From: Opitutia bacterium
GTDB taxonomy: Bacteria; Verrucomicrobiota; Verrucomicrobiia; Opitutales; Opitutaceae
NCBI GenBank assembly: GCA_025351035.1
Contig: JANXWT010000499.1
Location: 1 to 5,315, forward strand
Reading direction: 5' to 3'
Length of the DNA stretch: 5,315 nt
Shown here piece after piece: positions 1-5,315 of this stretch. The position numbers and the translations under genes are program-made. Within the stretch, counting starts at the first letter, position 1. Every line of letters starts with the position of its first letter. A model generated the notes under the pieces. It was given only the letters and a program-made list of their open reading frames with translations, was not told the origin of the DNA and made no database searches.

Positions 1-3000
1 CTTGGTTCCTTTGAGGTCGGCAATCACGACCTCGACATCGTGCTCCTTGTAGCGGTCGAGTTTCTGGAAATTCTCCACGCGGATCAGTTTTCCGTCGGTA
101 CGCATGAGCTCGTAGCCCTGCTTCCCGATCCACTTGGCGATGGGCTCGTGGTGGCCTTTGCGGCTGCGGACGAGCGGGGCGCAGAGGTAGAGATGCTTCG
201 CCTTTTTCGCCTTGGGTGTCGCAAGGACTTTCGCGAGCAACGCGCGGAGTTGTCCGGTCGAGAGTGGCGTGACTGGGCGACCGGTCTCGGGATGGTGCTG
301 CACGCCGAGGCGCGCGTAGAGCAGGCGCAGGTATTGCGCGACCTCGGTGATGGTGGCGACGGTGGACTTGCGCGAACCGCGGGTGACGCGTTGCTCGATG
401 GCGACAGTCGGCGGGATGCCCGTGAGCCGGTCGATGTCGGGCCGCGGAAGCTGTTCGACGAATTGCCGGGCATAGGGCGACATGGATTCCATGAAGCGCC
501 GCTGGCCCTCGGCAAAAATGATGTCGAATGCGAGCGTGGACTTGCCCGAGCCGGATACACCGGTGATCACCGAGAGCTGGCGGTGCGGGATGGTGACCGA
601 AATGTTTTTGAGATTGTTCTCCCGCGCACCGATCAAGGTCAGTTCGCCACTGCCCAGAGTCAGTCCGGCTTGATAAGGCGCGGGGTCCTCGGCGGCGGCG
701 AGGGCAATGTCATCTATTATATGACATTGACTGAGGGCGGCGGCGAGGAACGGCGAGGTGGCGGTGACGGAGCGGGCGAGGTTTTCGGGCGTGCCTTCGG
801 CAATGACGCGGCCGCCTAGTGCGCCGGCTTCGGGGCCGATTTCGAGAATCCAATCGGCGGATTTCAGCACGTCGAGGTTGTGCTCGATGACGACGACGCT
901 GTGGCCGTGGTCGACGATGCACTGGAGGACTTCGAGCAATCGCTTGACGTCGTGGCGGTGGAGGCCGGTGGTGGGCTCGTCGAGAAGGAGCAATGCGGTT
1001 TCGGGAATTTTCGATTTTTGATTCTCGATTTTCGATTCGGTCTCGCGGGAGCCTGGCCCTTCATTGTTCGTGAACTCGCTAAGGTAGCGGACGAGTTTGA
1101 GACGCTGGGATTCGCCGCCGGAGAGAGTGTTGAGCGGCTGGCCGAGCGGCAGGTAACCGACGCCGACTTCATCAAGCGCGCCGAGGCGGCGGCAGATTTC
1201 GGCGAGCGCGGCGTCCCGTTGCGGCGTGCTCGCCGCCCGGGATGCGTCCGCAGCACTCGCGCGCTCCTGTTGCTGCCCGCTGGCAGCCCGGGACCAGTCG
1301 CCCCGCCTACGCGCTGGCTGGCATTCGTCGCGATTCTGCGGCGCAAAGAGCGGCAGCGCGTCGGCGATAGTCGTCGCGAGCAACTCCGAAACGGTGAGCC
1401 CATTCCAGCGCACGGCGAGCACCTCGGGTTTAAAGCGGCGGCCCTCGCAGATGGGGCAGGGCACGAAGACGTCGGAGAGGAACTGCATCTCGACCCGCTC
1501 GCTGCCGAGCCCCTGGCAATGATCGCAACGGCCGTCACCGCTGTTGAACGAAAAACTTGAGGCGTTGAAGCCAGCTTCCTGGGCGGTGGGCGTGGCGGCG
1601 TAGAGTTCGCGGATGAGTTCCCACGCCTCGCAGTAGAGTGCGGGGTTCGAGCGCGGTGTGCGGCTGAGCGGCGATTGGTCGACGAGAACGATCTCGGAGA
1701 ACGCGAGGTCGGACTTGAGGCTCTCAATCTCGGCCGGGTCGTCGGTCATCTGGCTGCGCTGGTTGAGCAGGCCCTGATGAATGACGTTGTCGAGCAGTGT
1801 GGATTTGCCCGAGCCGGAAACGCCCGAGAGACAGACGAGGCGTTGGAGCGGGAGCCGGAACGAAAGCTGCCGGACGTTGTGCTTCGAGGCGTTGGTGAAA
1901 TTCAGCCACGGAGTTTTCGCATCGCAGGCTCGGCGTTGGGCGGGCAGGTCGACACGCTGACGGCCGGAGAAATATGAGCCGGTGATGCTGCGCGACGAGC
2001 GGAGCATGTCGCCGACGTTGCCCTGGAAGACGATATTGCCGCCGCGCGCCCCGGGCTCGGGGCCGATTTCGACGACGTGGTCGGCGGCGCGAATCATCGC
2101 TTCGTCGTGCTCGACGACGACGACGGTGTTGCCCGTGTCGGTGAGCGTGCGGAGGATGCCGAGCAAGCGGTCGATGTCGCGCGGGTGGAGGCCGACGGAC
2201 GGTTCGTCGAGGACGAAGAGTGTGTCGACGAGCGAAGTGCCGAGACAGGAGGTGAGGTTGACGCGCTGGACTTCGCCGCCGGAGAGCGTGCGCGAACTGC
2301 GGTCGAGCGTCAGGTAGCCAAGGCCGACCTGCCCGAGATAGCGGAGCCGCGTGACGATGGAGTCGTAGGCGACCGCGGCGCTGTGCGCTCCCGGTGACGA
2401 GGGATGAGTTGCCAGTGACGAGTCGGAGGCGATCAGAGCGAGGAGTTCGCTGATGGGAAGCTGGTAGAGTTGCGGGAGCGAGTAGCCGCGCCATTTCCAG
2501 CAAAGCGCTTCCGGTTGGAGACGGAGGCCGCGGCAGTCGGGACACTGGTTGTAGGCGCGGTAACGCGAGAGGAAGACGCGCACGTGCATCTTGTAGGTGC
2601 GGGCTTCGAGGTAGCGGAAGAAACCCTTAAGCCCATACCAGTATTGCGGCCACTGGTGGGCGGCACCATCGTAGCCGGGCGAGCCGTCGATCACGAAAGA
2701 TTTTTGCGCCGGCGTGAGGGCGGCGAAGGGGATGCCAGTGGGGAGGCCGAACTTCGGGGCGAACTTAAGGAGGTCGCGTTTGGATTCGCTGAAGACTGCG
2801 CCCTCGAAGGCCCGGATCGCACCGTCCTCAATCGACAGTGAGTGGTCGGGAATGGCGAGACGGTAGTCGATGTCGATGACGCGGCCGAAGCCGCGGCACT
2901 TGGGGCAGGCACCTAGTGGCGAGTTAAAGGAGAAGAGCGCGGGCGACGCGGGGCGGAAAGTGCGGCCGGTCTTCGGCGAGTGCAAACCGCGGGAGAAATG

Positions 3001-3780
3001 GCCGGCGGGAGCAAGACCGTTCGCGGCGAACAGATAAACCTGTCCGTGGCCGAAGTGGAGGGCGGTTTCGCACGCTTCGACGAATCGGGGCTTGTTCGCG
3101 GTGGCGATGGCGAGACGGTCTTGGATGACGAAGAGGTGGGAAGTAGCGAGCAGCGGGTAGCGAGGAGCAAGCAGGGAAGAGAGGAGATCGTCGATCCGGG
3201 CTAATGCGAGCGAACCGTCCTTCGTCGGCGAGAGCACGCGGGTGTAGCCTTGGCTCTTGATGCTCGTGAGGACTTCTGGCCAAGCGAGCTTGTCGGGCTT
3301 GGCGATGCGGAAGCACAGGAGCAGCGTGGCGGCGGCATGGGATGCCTGGGTTTTGGCCCAGACAGTCTGCGGGGTGTCATCCTCGACCTGCTCGCCGGTC
3401 TCGGGGTCGTAGCAAGCGGCGCTGTGGCTGAACCAGACTTTGGCGAAGTCGGTGAGCTCGGTCATCGTGCCGACGGTGGAACGCGAGGTCTTGACGGTGT
3501 TGGTCTGCTGGATGGCGATCGAGGGGCGGATGTTTTCGACGGAATCAACCTTGGGTTTGTCGAGCAATTCGAGGAACTGGCGCGTGTAAGCGGAGAAAGT
3601 CTCGACGTAGCGGCGCTGGCCTTCGGCGTGCAGCGTGTCGAAGACGAGCGACGACTTGCCGGCCCCGCTCAGGCCGGTGACAACAATGAATTTGCCGAGC
3701 GGCAGATCGAGGTCGAAGCCTTGGAGATTATTCTGGCGGACGCCGCGCAGGCGAATGGAGTCGGAGGCGGAGTTGGCCAC
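1..3780 (-). CDS. uvrA: Double-length excinuclease ABC subunit A (UvrA), 3' end beyond window
   Basis: Damage-recognition ATPase of nucleotide excision repair, which loads UvrB at DNA lesions in the cytoplasm. The frame is open for 1260 codons from GTG 3780 to base 1, with no frameshift. First NBD: Walker A GLSGAGKSS (36-44), UvrB-binding region about 124-240, Cys pairs C292/C295 and C413/C416, LSGGE 499-503, Walker B D525/E526, H558. Second NBD: GVSGSGKST 653-661, canonical zinc finger C752-X2-C755-X19-C775-X2-C778, LSGGE 886-890, D934/E935, H967. After a linker, a third NBD starts (about 1048; GVSGSGKST 1074-1082) with its own following insertion domain. A normal UvrA is about 940 residues, so this is the tandem-duplicated form known in Chlamydiae (about 1800 residues). 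The frame is closed by TGA at 3816-3814 and GTG 3780 is the only usual start before the first conserved block, but no Shine-Dalgarno is visible. Several short repeats are embedded in frame. The family call is very secure; the exact start is less so. Confidence 0.97.
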   Translation of the reverse strand, partial: MANSASDSIRLRGVRQNNLQGFDLDLPLGKFIVVTGLSGAGKSSLVFDTLHAEGQRRYVETFSAYTRQFLELLDKPKVDSVENIRPSIAIQQTNTVKTSRSTVGTMTELTDFAKVWFSHSAACYDPETGEQVEDDTPQTVWAKTQASHAAATLLLCFRIAKPDKLAWPEVLTSIKSQGYTRVLSPTKDGSLALARIDDLLSSLLAPRYPLLATSHLFVIQDRLAIATANKPRFVEACETALHFGHGQVYLFAANGLAPAGHFSRGLHSPKTGRTFRPASPALFSFNSPLGACPKCRGFGRVIDIDYRLAIPDHSLSIEDGAIRAFEGAVFSESKRDLLKFAPKFGLPTGIPFAALTPAQKSFVIDGSPGYDGAAHQWPQYWYGLKGFFRYLEARTYKMHVRVFLSRYRAYNQCPDCRGLRLQPEALCWKWRGYSLPQLYQLPISELLALIASDSSLATHPSSPGAHSAAVAYDSIVTRLRYLGQVGLGYLTLDRSSRTLSGGEVQRVNLTSCLGTSLVDTLFVLDEPSVGLHPRDIDRLLGILRTLTDTGNTVVVVEHDEAMIRAADHVVEIGPEPGARGGNIVFQGNVGDMLRSSRSITGSYFSGRQRVDLPAQRRACDAKTPWLNFTNASKHNVRQLSFRLPLQRLVCLSGVSGSGKSTLLDNVIHQGLLNQRSQMTDDPAEIESLKSDLAFSEIVLVDQSPLSRTPRSNPALYCEAWELIRELYAATPTAQEAGFNASSFSFNSGDGRCDHCQGLGSERVEMQFLSDVFVPCPICEGRRFKPEVLAVRWNGLTVSELLATTIADALPLFAPQNRDECQPARRRGDWSRAASGQQQERASAADASRAASTPQRDAALAEICRRLGALDEVGVGYLPLGQPLNTLSGGESQRLKLVRYLSEFTNNEGPGSRETESKIENQKSKIPETALLLLDEPTTGLHRHDVKRLLEVLQCIVDHGHSVVVIEHNLDVLKSADWILEIGPEAGALGGRVIAEGTPENLARSVTATSPFLAAALSQCHIIDDIALAAAEDPAPYQAGLTLGSGELTLIGARENNLKNISVTIPHRQLSVITGVSGSGKSTLAFDIIFAEGQRRFMESMSPYARQFVEQLPRPDIDRLTGIPPTVAIEQRVTRGSRKSTVATITEVAQYLRLLYARLGVQHHPETGRPVTPLSTGQLRALLAKVLATPKAKKAKHLYLCAPLVRSRKGHHEPIAKWIGKQGYELMRTDGKLIRVENFQKLDRYKEHDVEVVIADLKGTK
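705..729. repeat. AT-rich perfect inverted repeat in the linker between UvrA modules
   Basis: Arms caatgtcat (705-713) and atgacattg (721-729) are perfectly complementary over 9 bp with a 7-nt loop. On the minus strand the loop region contains the hexamer TATAAT (721-716). The element encodes residues 1018-1026 of UvrA, in the poorly conserved linker that joins the first full module to the third ATPase half. It could be an mRNA hairpin, a protein-binding site or a repeat remnant. There is no -35-like hexamer 17 bp upstream, so a promoter is not supported. Confidence 0.5.
1003..1037. repeat. Heptamer tandem repeat between LSGGE and Walker B of uvrA NBD-II
   Basis: Four 7-bp units on the plus strand (1010 ttcgatt, 1017 tttgatt, 1024 ctcgatt, 1031 ttcgatt) are followed toward lower coordinates by a diverged unit at 1003 (gggaatt). 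The first and last full units are identical and the middle two differ by one base each. The AT-rich block stands out in the GC-rich gene. It encodes residues 915-926, a Lys/Ile/Glu-rich stretch (SKIENQKSKIP) inserted between the LSGGE helix and the LLLLDEPTTGL Walker B strand, where E. coli UvrA has only a short turn. Confidence 0.75.
1236..1292. repeat. GC-rich imperfect palindrome within an apparent insertion in uvrA NBD-II
   Basis: Outer arms cccggg (1236-1241 and 1287-1292) and inner arms gcagca (1250-1255) and tgctgc (1271-1276) share nearly the same centre (about 1263-1264), giving a REP-like imperfect inverted repeat of about 57 bp. In uvrA it encodes residues 830-849, inside an Ala/Arg/Gln/Ser-rich stretch (about 814-857) that has no counterpart between the LPLFA-like helix and the EICRRLGALDEVGVGYL helix when compared by eye with E. 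coli UvrA. The low-complexity composition and abrupt loss of family similarity support an in-frame insertion. GC-rich DNA makes chance palindromes common, so the element identity is tentative. Confidence 0.45.
2389..2423. repeat. Heptamer tandem repeat in NBD-I signature loop of uvrA
   Basis: Five 7-bp units on the plus strand start at 2389, 2396, 2403, 2410 and 2417. The 2396 and 2417 units are gacgagg and gacgagt, and 2403 is gatgagt. The octamer gtgacgag recurs at 2394 and 2415, exactly three periods apart. In the minus-strand uvrA frame this is residues 453-464, a Ser/Pro-rich loop between the ISELLAL helix and the helix leading to GLGYLTL and the LSGGE signature. Confidence 0.55.
3136..3177. 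repeat. Heptamer tandem repeat in the UvrB-binding region of uvrA
   Basis: Six 7-bp units run without gaps on the plus strand, at 3136, 3143, 3150, 3157, 3164 and 3171. Units 2 and 4 are identical (gtagcga); the others differ at 2-4 positions, with consensus near gNaGcgA. The octamer gtagcgag recurs at 3143 and 3157, exactly two periods apart. In the uvrA frame this covers residues 202-215, between the conserved segments ending LARIDDL and starting HLFVIQDRL. By eye that stretch is some residues longer than in E. coli UvrA. Confidence 0.6.
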
Positions 3781-3807
3781 AGGCGGACACGGATGCCCAC
3801 GCGCTCG
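3778..3807. repeat. Degenerate 10-bp tandem repeat over the uvrA start
   Basis: Three successive 10-mers on the plus strand begin with CAC: cacaggcgga (3778), cacggatgcc (3788) and cacgcgctcg (3798). The first two resemble the 'cacagatgaa / cacggatgaa' type of repeat that I recall as frequent between genes in Verrucomicrobia genomes; that link is from memory, not a search. The proposed GTG start of uvrA (3780-3778) is the complement of the first CAC, so the repeat fills most of the 41-bp gap between the glycosyltransferase and uvrA. It is degenerate, and three units is few. Confidence 0.45.
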
Positions 3808-3821
3808 AAAAACTCAAACGC

Positions 3822-4937
3822 TCAATTTACTGAGACGGGGACGGTCGCGGACTTGGGTCCGGCGTATTTGTTGAACAAGGTGAGATGCGCCTGCACCTGG
3901 CGTTGCGGATGAAAATTGCGGCGGGCGTATTCGCGGGCGGTGCCGCTGAAACGCGCCCGCAGCGCCGGCTCGCGCACGAGCCGGATGAGTTGGTCGATGA
4001 AGCCAGGGCGGTCGCGGTTGGCGATGAGGTAGCCGGACTGGCCGGGCAGGAAACACTCGCCGATGCCGACGACGTCGTAGGCGACGGCGGGCAGGCCGCG
4101 GAGCTGGGCCTCAAGGAGGAAATTCGAGAGCGACTCGCTTTGCGAGGTGAGCAAGGCGACATCGGCACCGTCGTAGATGCCCATGGGGTCGGCATGGTAA
4201 CCGAGGAATTTCACGCGACCGGCGAGACCGAGGTCGGTGGCGAGTTTTTCGCAACGGGTGCGGGTGGGCCCGACGCCGACGAGCCAAAGCTGCCAGTCGA
4301 GGTAGCCGGGGAGCCGCGAGCAAATCTCGATGAGTTCCCGCTGGTTTTTTTCGGGACGGAACATCGCGATGTTGAGAAGCACGGTCGTGTTGGACCCGGC
4401 ACCGTGCGTGCGCCGGAGCTCGAGATTGCGGCTCGGTGCGGAGTCGGTGTAACGCACGAGCGGATTGTGGATGACCGTGACCTTGACTTCGGGGATGCGA
4501 TAGATCTCAGCAAGGACGCGCTTGGCGACAAAACTGTTGGCAATGATGTGGTGGCAGGCGCGCAGCGAGCGGACGAAAAGAAAGGGAAGGGGTTTGCCCG
4601 TGTGCATGGTGCAGATTACGGCGGCTTGGGGCAGCCGGGACTGGATAAGCCCGGCGTAGCAATTGGCCATTCGGCCCATACAGAGGACGACTTGCGGGGA
4701 GATTTTGCGGACGAGACCGCGCAGGCCGGGCGCAAACCAGTCGAGATGCCAGTCGCGTTTTTGCAAAGAATGATAGGCGAAGTTGGGCTGCCAACTGTCG
4801 GTGGCGAGCTGCCCGCCGGGCCGGAAAGTGACGAGGGAGACGTCGTGCCCGGCATCGGCGAACGCGCTGGCAAGGAAGACCGACTGCCGCTCGGTGCCGC
4901 CGCTGCGCAGGTAGTCCTGAATGATGAGAATTTTCAT
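3822..4937 (-). CDS. GT4-family glycosyltransferase (GT-B fold)
   Basis: This is a 371-residue retaining-type glycosyltransferase that probably transfers a sugar from a nucleotide-sugar donor during synthesis of a surface or cell-wall glycan; donor and acceptor cannot be read from the sequence. The N-terminal Rossmann half begins MKILIIQDYLRSGGTERQ, with the glycine-rich SGGTERQ loop (12-18) typical of GT4 acceptor domains. The C-terminal donor half has FRPEKN (193-198, R194 and K197) and the E-X7-E signature E268/E276. No signal peptide or membrane segment is evident, so it should be cytoplasmic. The start at 4937 was chosen because the family begins at this MKIL-like strand; it has GGAG only 2 nt upstream, closer than usual. 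An upstream in-frame ATG at 4973 would add 12 residues unlike the family. The stop TGA is at 3824-3822, 41 bp before uvrA on the same strand, so co-transcription is plausible. It is divergent from the membrane protein gene at 4980. Confidence 0.9.
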   Translation of the reverse strand: MKILIIQDYLRSGGTERQSVFLASAFADAGHDVSLVTFRPGGQLATDSWQPNFAYHSLQKRDWHLDWFAPGLRGLVRKISPQVVLCMGRMANCYAGLIQSRLPQAAVICTMHTGKPLPFLFVRSLRACHHIIANSFVAKRVLAEIYRIPEVKVTVIHNPLVRYTDSAPSRNLELRRTHGAGSNTTVLLNIAMFRPEKNQRELIEICSRLPGYLDWQLWLVGVGPTRTRCEKLATDLGLAGRVKFLGYHADPMGIYDGADVALLTSQSESLSNFLLEAQLRGLPAVAYDVVGIGECFLPGQSGYLIANRDRPGFIDQLIRLVREPALRARFSGTAREYARRNFHPQRQVQAHLTLFNKYAGPKSATVPVSVN

Positions 4938-4979
4938 TGCTCCGCGCGAAAGGATGGCTCCATTTTCCACCATCTTTCA

Positions 4980-5315
4980 ATGAACAACGGATTCGTCAAC
5001 CTGCTCGTGCGTTGGTCGGTGCTCGCCATCGGCGTCGTGCTCAGCACCAAGCTGGTGCACGGCATCAGCTACGATGACGGCGAGACCCTGCTCATCGTCG
5101 TGCTCGTGCTGAGTTTCTTCAACGCCGTGCTGAAGCCCGTGCTGCTGCTCTTCACGCTGCCGTTCATTTTCCTGACGCTCGGCATCGGCATCTGGATCAT
5201 CAACGCGTGCCTGTTCTACTTCGTGGGGCGACTCGTTGAGGGCTTTCATGTCGCCACTTTCGGCGCGGCGTTGTGGGGTGCGCTGATCGTCAGCCTGACG
5301 AACATGATTTTGAGC
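4980..5315 (+). CDS. YvlD/PF04020-like small membrane protein (phage holin family 4), 3' end beyond window
   Basis: The frame starts at ATG 4980 and is open for 112 codons to the window edge. It encodes a very hydrophobic protein with about four membrane segments (roughly residues 5-23, 36-58, 61-82, 96-112). The central motif, with N48, K52 and P53 followed by LPFIFLTLGI (60-69), matches the N-x3-K/R-P and LTLGI pattern of PF04020 proteins such as Bacillus YvlD. These inner-membrane proteins have no established biochemical role; the 'phage holin' label is historical and the context here is not phage. Family members are about 110-130 residues, so only a few C-terminal residues are probably missing. 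No Shine-Dalgarno precedes the ATG. The gene is divergent from the glycosyltransferase, with 42 bp between the two start codons. The glutamate- and histidine-rich frame on the opposite strand (5249-4977) is a shadow of this gene. Confidence 0.88.
   Translation, partial: MNNGFVNLLVRWSVLAIGVVLSTKLVHGISYDDGETLLIVVLVLSFFNAVLKPVLLLFTLPFIFLTLGIGIWIINACLFYFVGRLVEGFHVATFGAALWGALIVSLTNMILS

Noticed and set aside
714..745. Sigma70-type promoter at the TATAAT in the uvrA linker
   Set aside because: The hexamer 17 bp upstream on the minus strand is gccgcc, not -35-like, so it was kept only as an inverted repeat.
1..1050. Two separate genes (a uvrA and a second partial uvrA) rather than one fusion
   Set aside because: There is no stop, frameshift or start with a ribosome site in the linker; the frame runs unbroken through it, and fused double UvrA proteins are known.
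40..1560. Long plus-strand frames (40-819 and 880-1560) opposite uvrA
   Set aside because: They are antisense shadows of the GC-rich uvrA frame. Their translations are low in family-like motifs, while the minus strand shows full conserved UvrA motifs through the same bases.
1003..3177. CRISPR array
   Set aside because: The repeats are 7 bp, contiguous, without spacers, and lie within a coding frame.
3250..3912. Plus-strand frame of 220 codons across the uvrA start and glycosyltransferase end
   Set aside because: It overlaps two well-supported minus-strand genes and has no recognisable domain.
4938..4973. Glycosyltransferase start at ATG 4973
   Set aside because: The 12 extra residues do not fit the family N-terminus, which begins at MKILIIQDY, and this start would leave only 6 bp to the divergent gene.
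4980..5315. Phage lysis holin
   Set aside because: The PF04020 name suggests it, but the protein resembles chromosomal YvlD proteins and no phage genes are nearby.

Overview
The window is GC-rich bacterial DNA and almost fully coding. Gene content points to the PVC group, most likely Verrucomicrobiota (perhaps near Opitutaceae). The main clue is a UvrA that continues into a second copy of the UvrA module, a double-length form known from Chlamydiae and their relatives. The short degenerate tandem repeats resemble those I associate with intergenic regions of Verrucomicrobia. The taxonomic call is inference.

Layout, right to left on the minus strand. A GT4-type glycosyltransferase (4937 to 3822) is followed after 41 bp by a very long excinuclease subunit A gene. 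That gene starts near 3780 and is still open at base 1, giving 1260 uninterrupted codons. The visible part is one complete UvrA (two ABC ATPase halves, residues about 1-1000), a linker (about 1001-1047), and the first half of a second UvrA module (from about 1048). On the plus strand, starting 42 bp from the glycosyltransferase start, is a small four-helix membrane protein of the YvlD/PF04020 family, cut by the right edge after 112 codons.

The most unusual signal lies inside the uvrA coding sequence. Three separate degenerate tandem repeats, each with a period of 7 bp but each with a different consensus, sit in frame in the gene (3136-3177, 2389-2423, 1003-1037). A GC-rich imperfect palindrome of about 57 bp (1236-1292) sits within an apparent insertion. 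A 10-bp-period repeat covers the proposed uvrA start codon. An AT-rich perfect inverted repeat lies in the linker between the two UvrA modules. They read as small intergenic-type repeats accommodated in surface loops of a housekeeping repair protein. Two of them (2389-2423 and 1236-1292) fall in the equivalent loop of the two ATPase halves.

Functionally, UvrA would act in nucleotide excision repair with UvrB. The glycosyltransferase would make a surface or cell-wall glycan. The YvlD-like protein has no defined role. Glycosyltransferase and uvrA may be co-transcribed because they are close and in the same direction, but nothing suggests a shared pathway. There are no stretches over 300 bases without a gene, and I see no RNA genes, CRISPR arrays or transposases.
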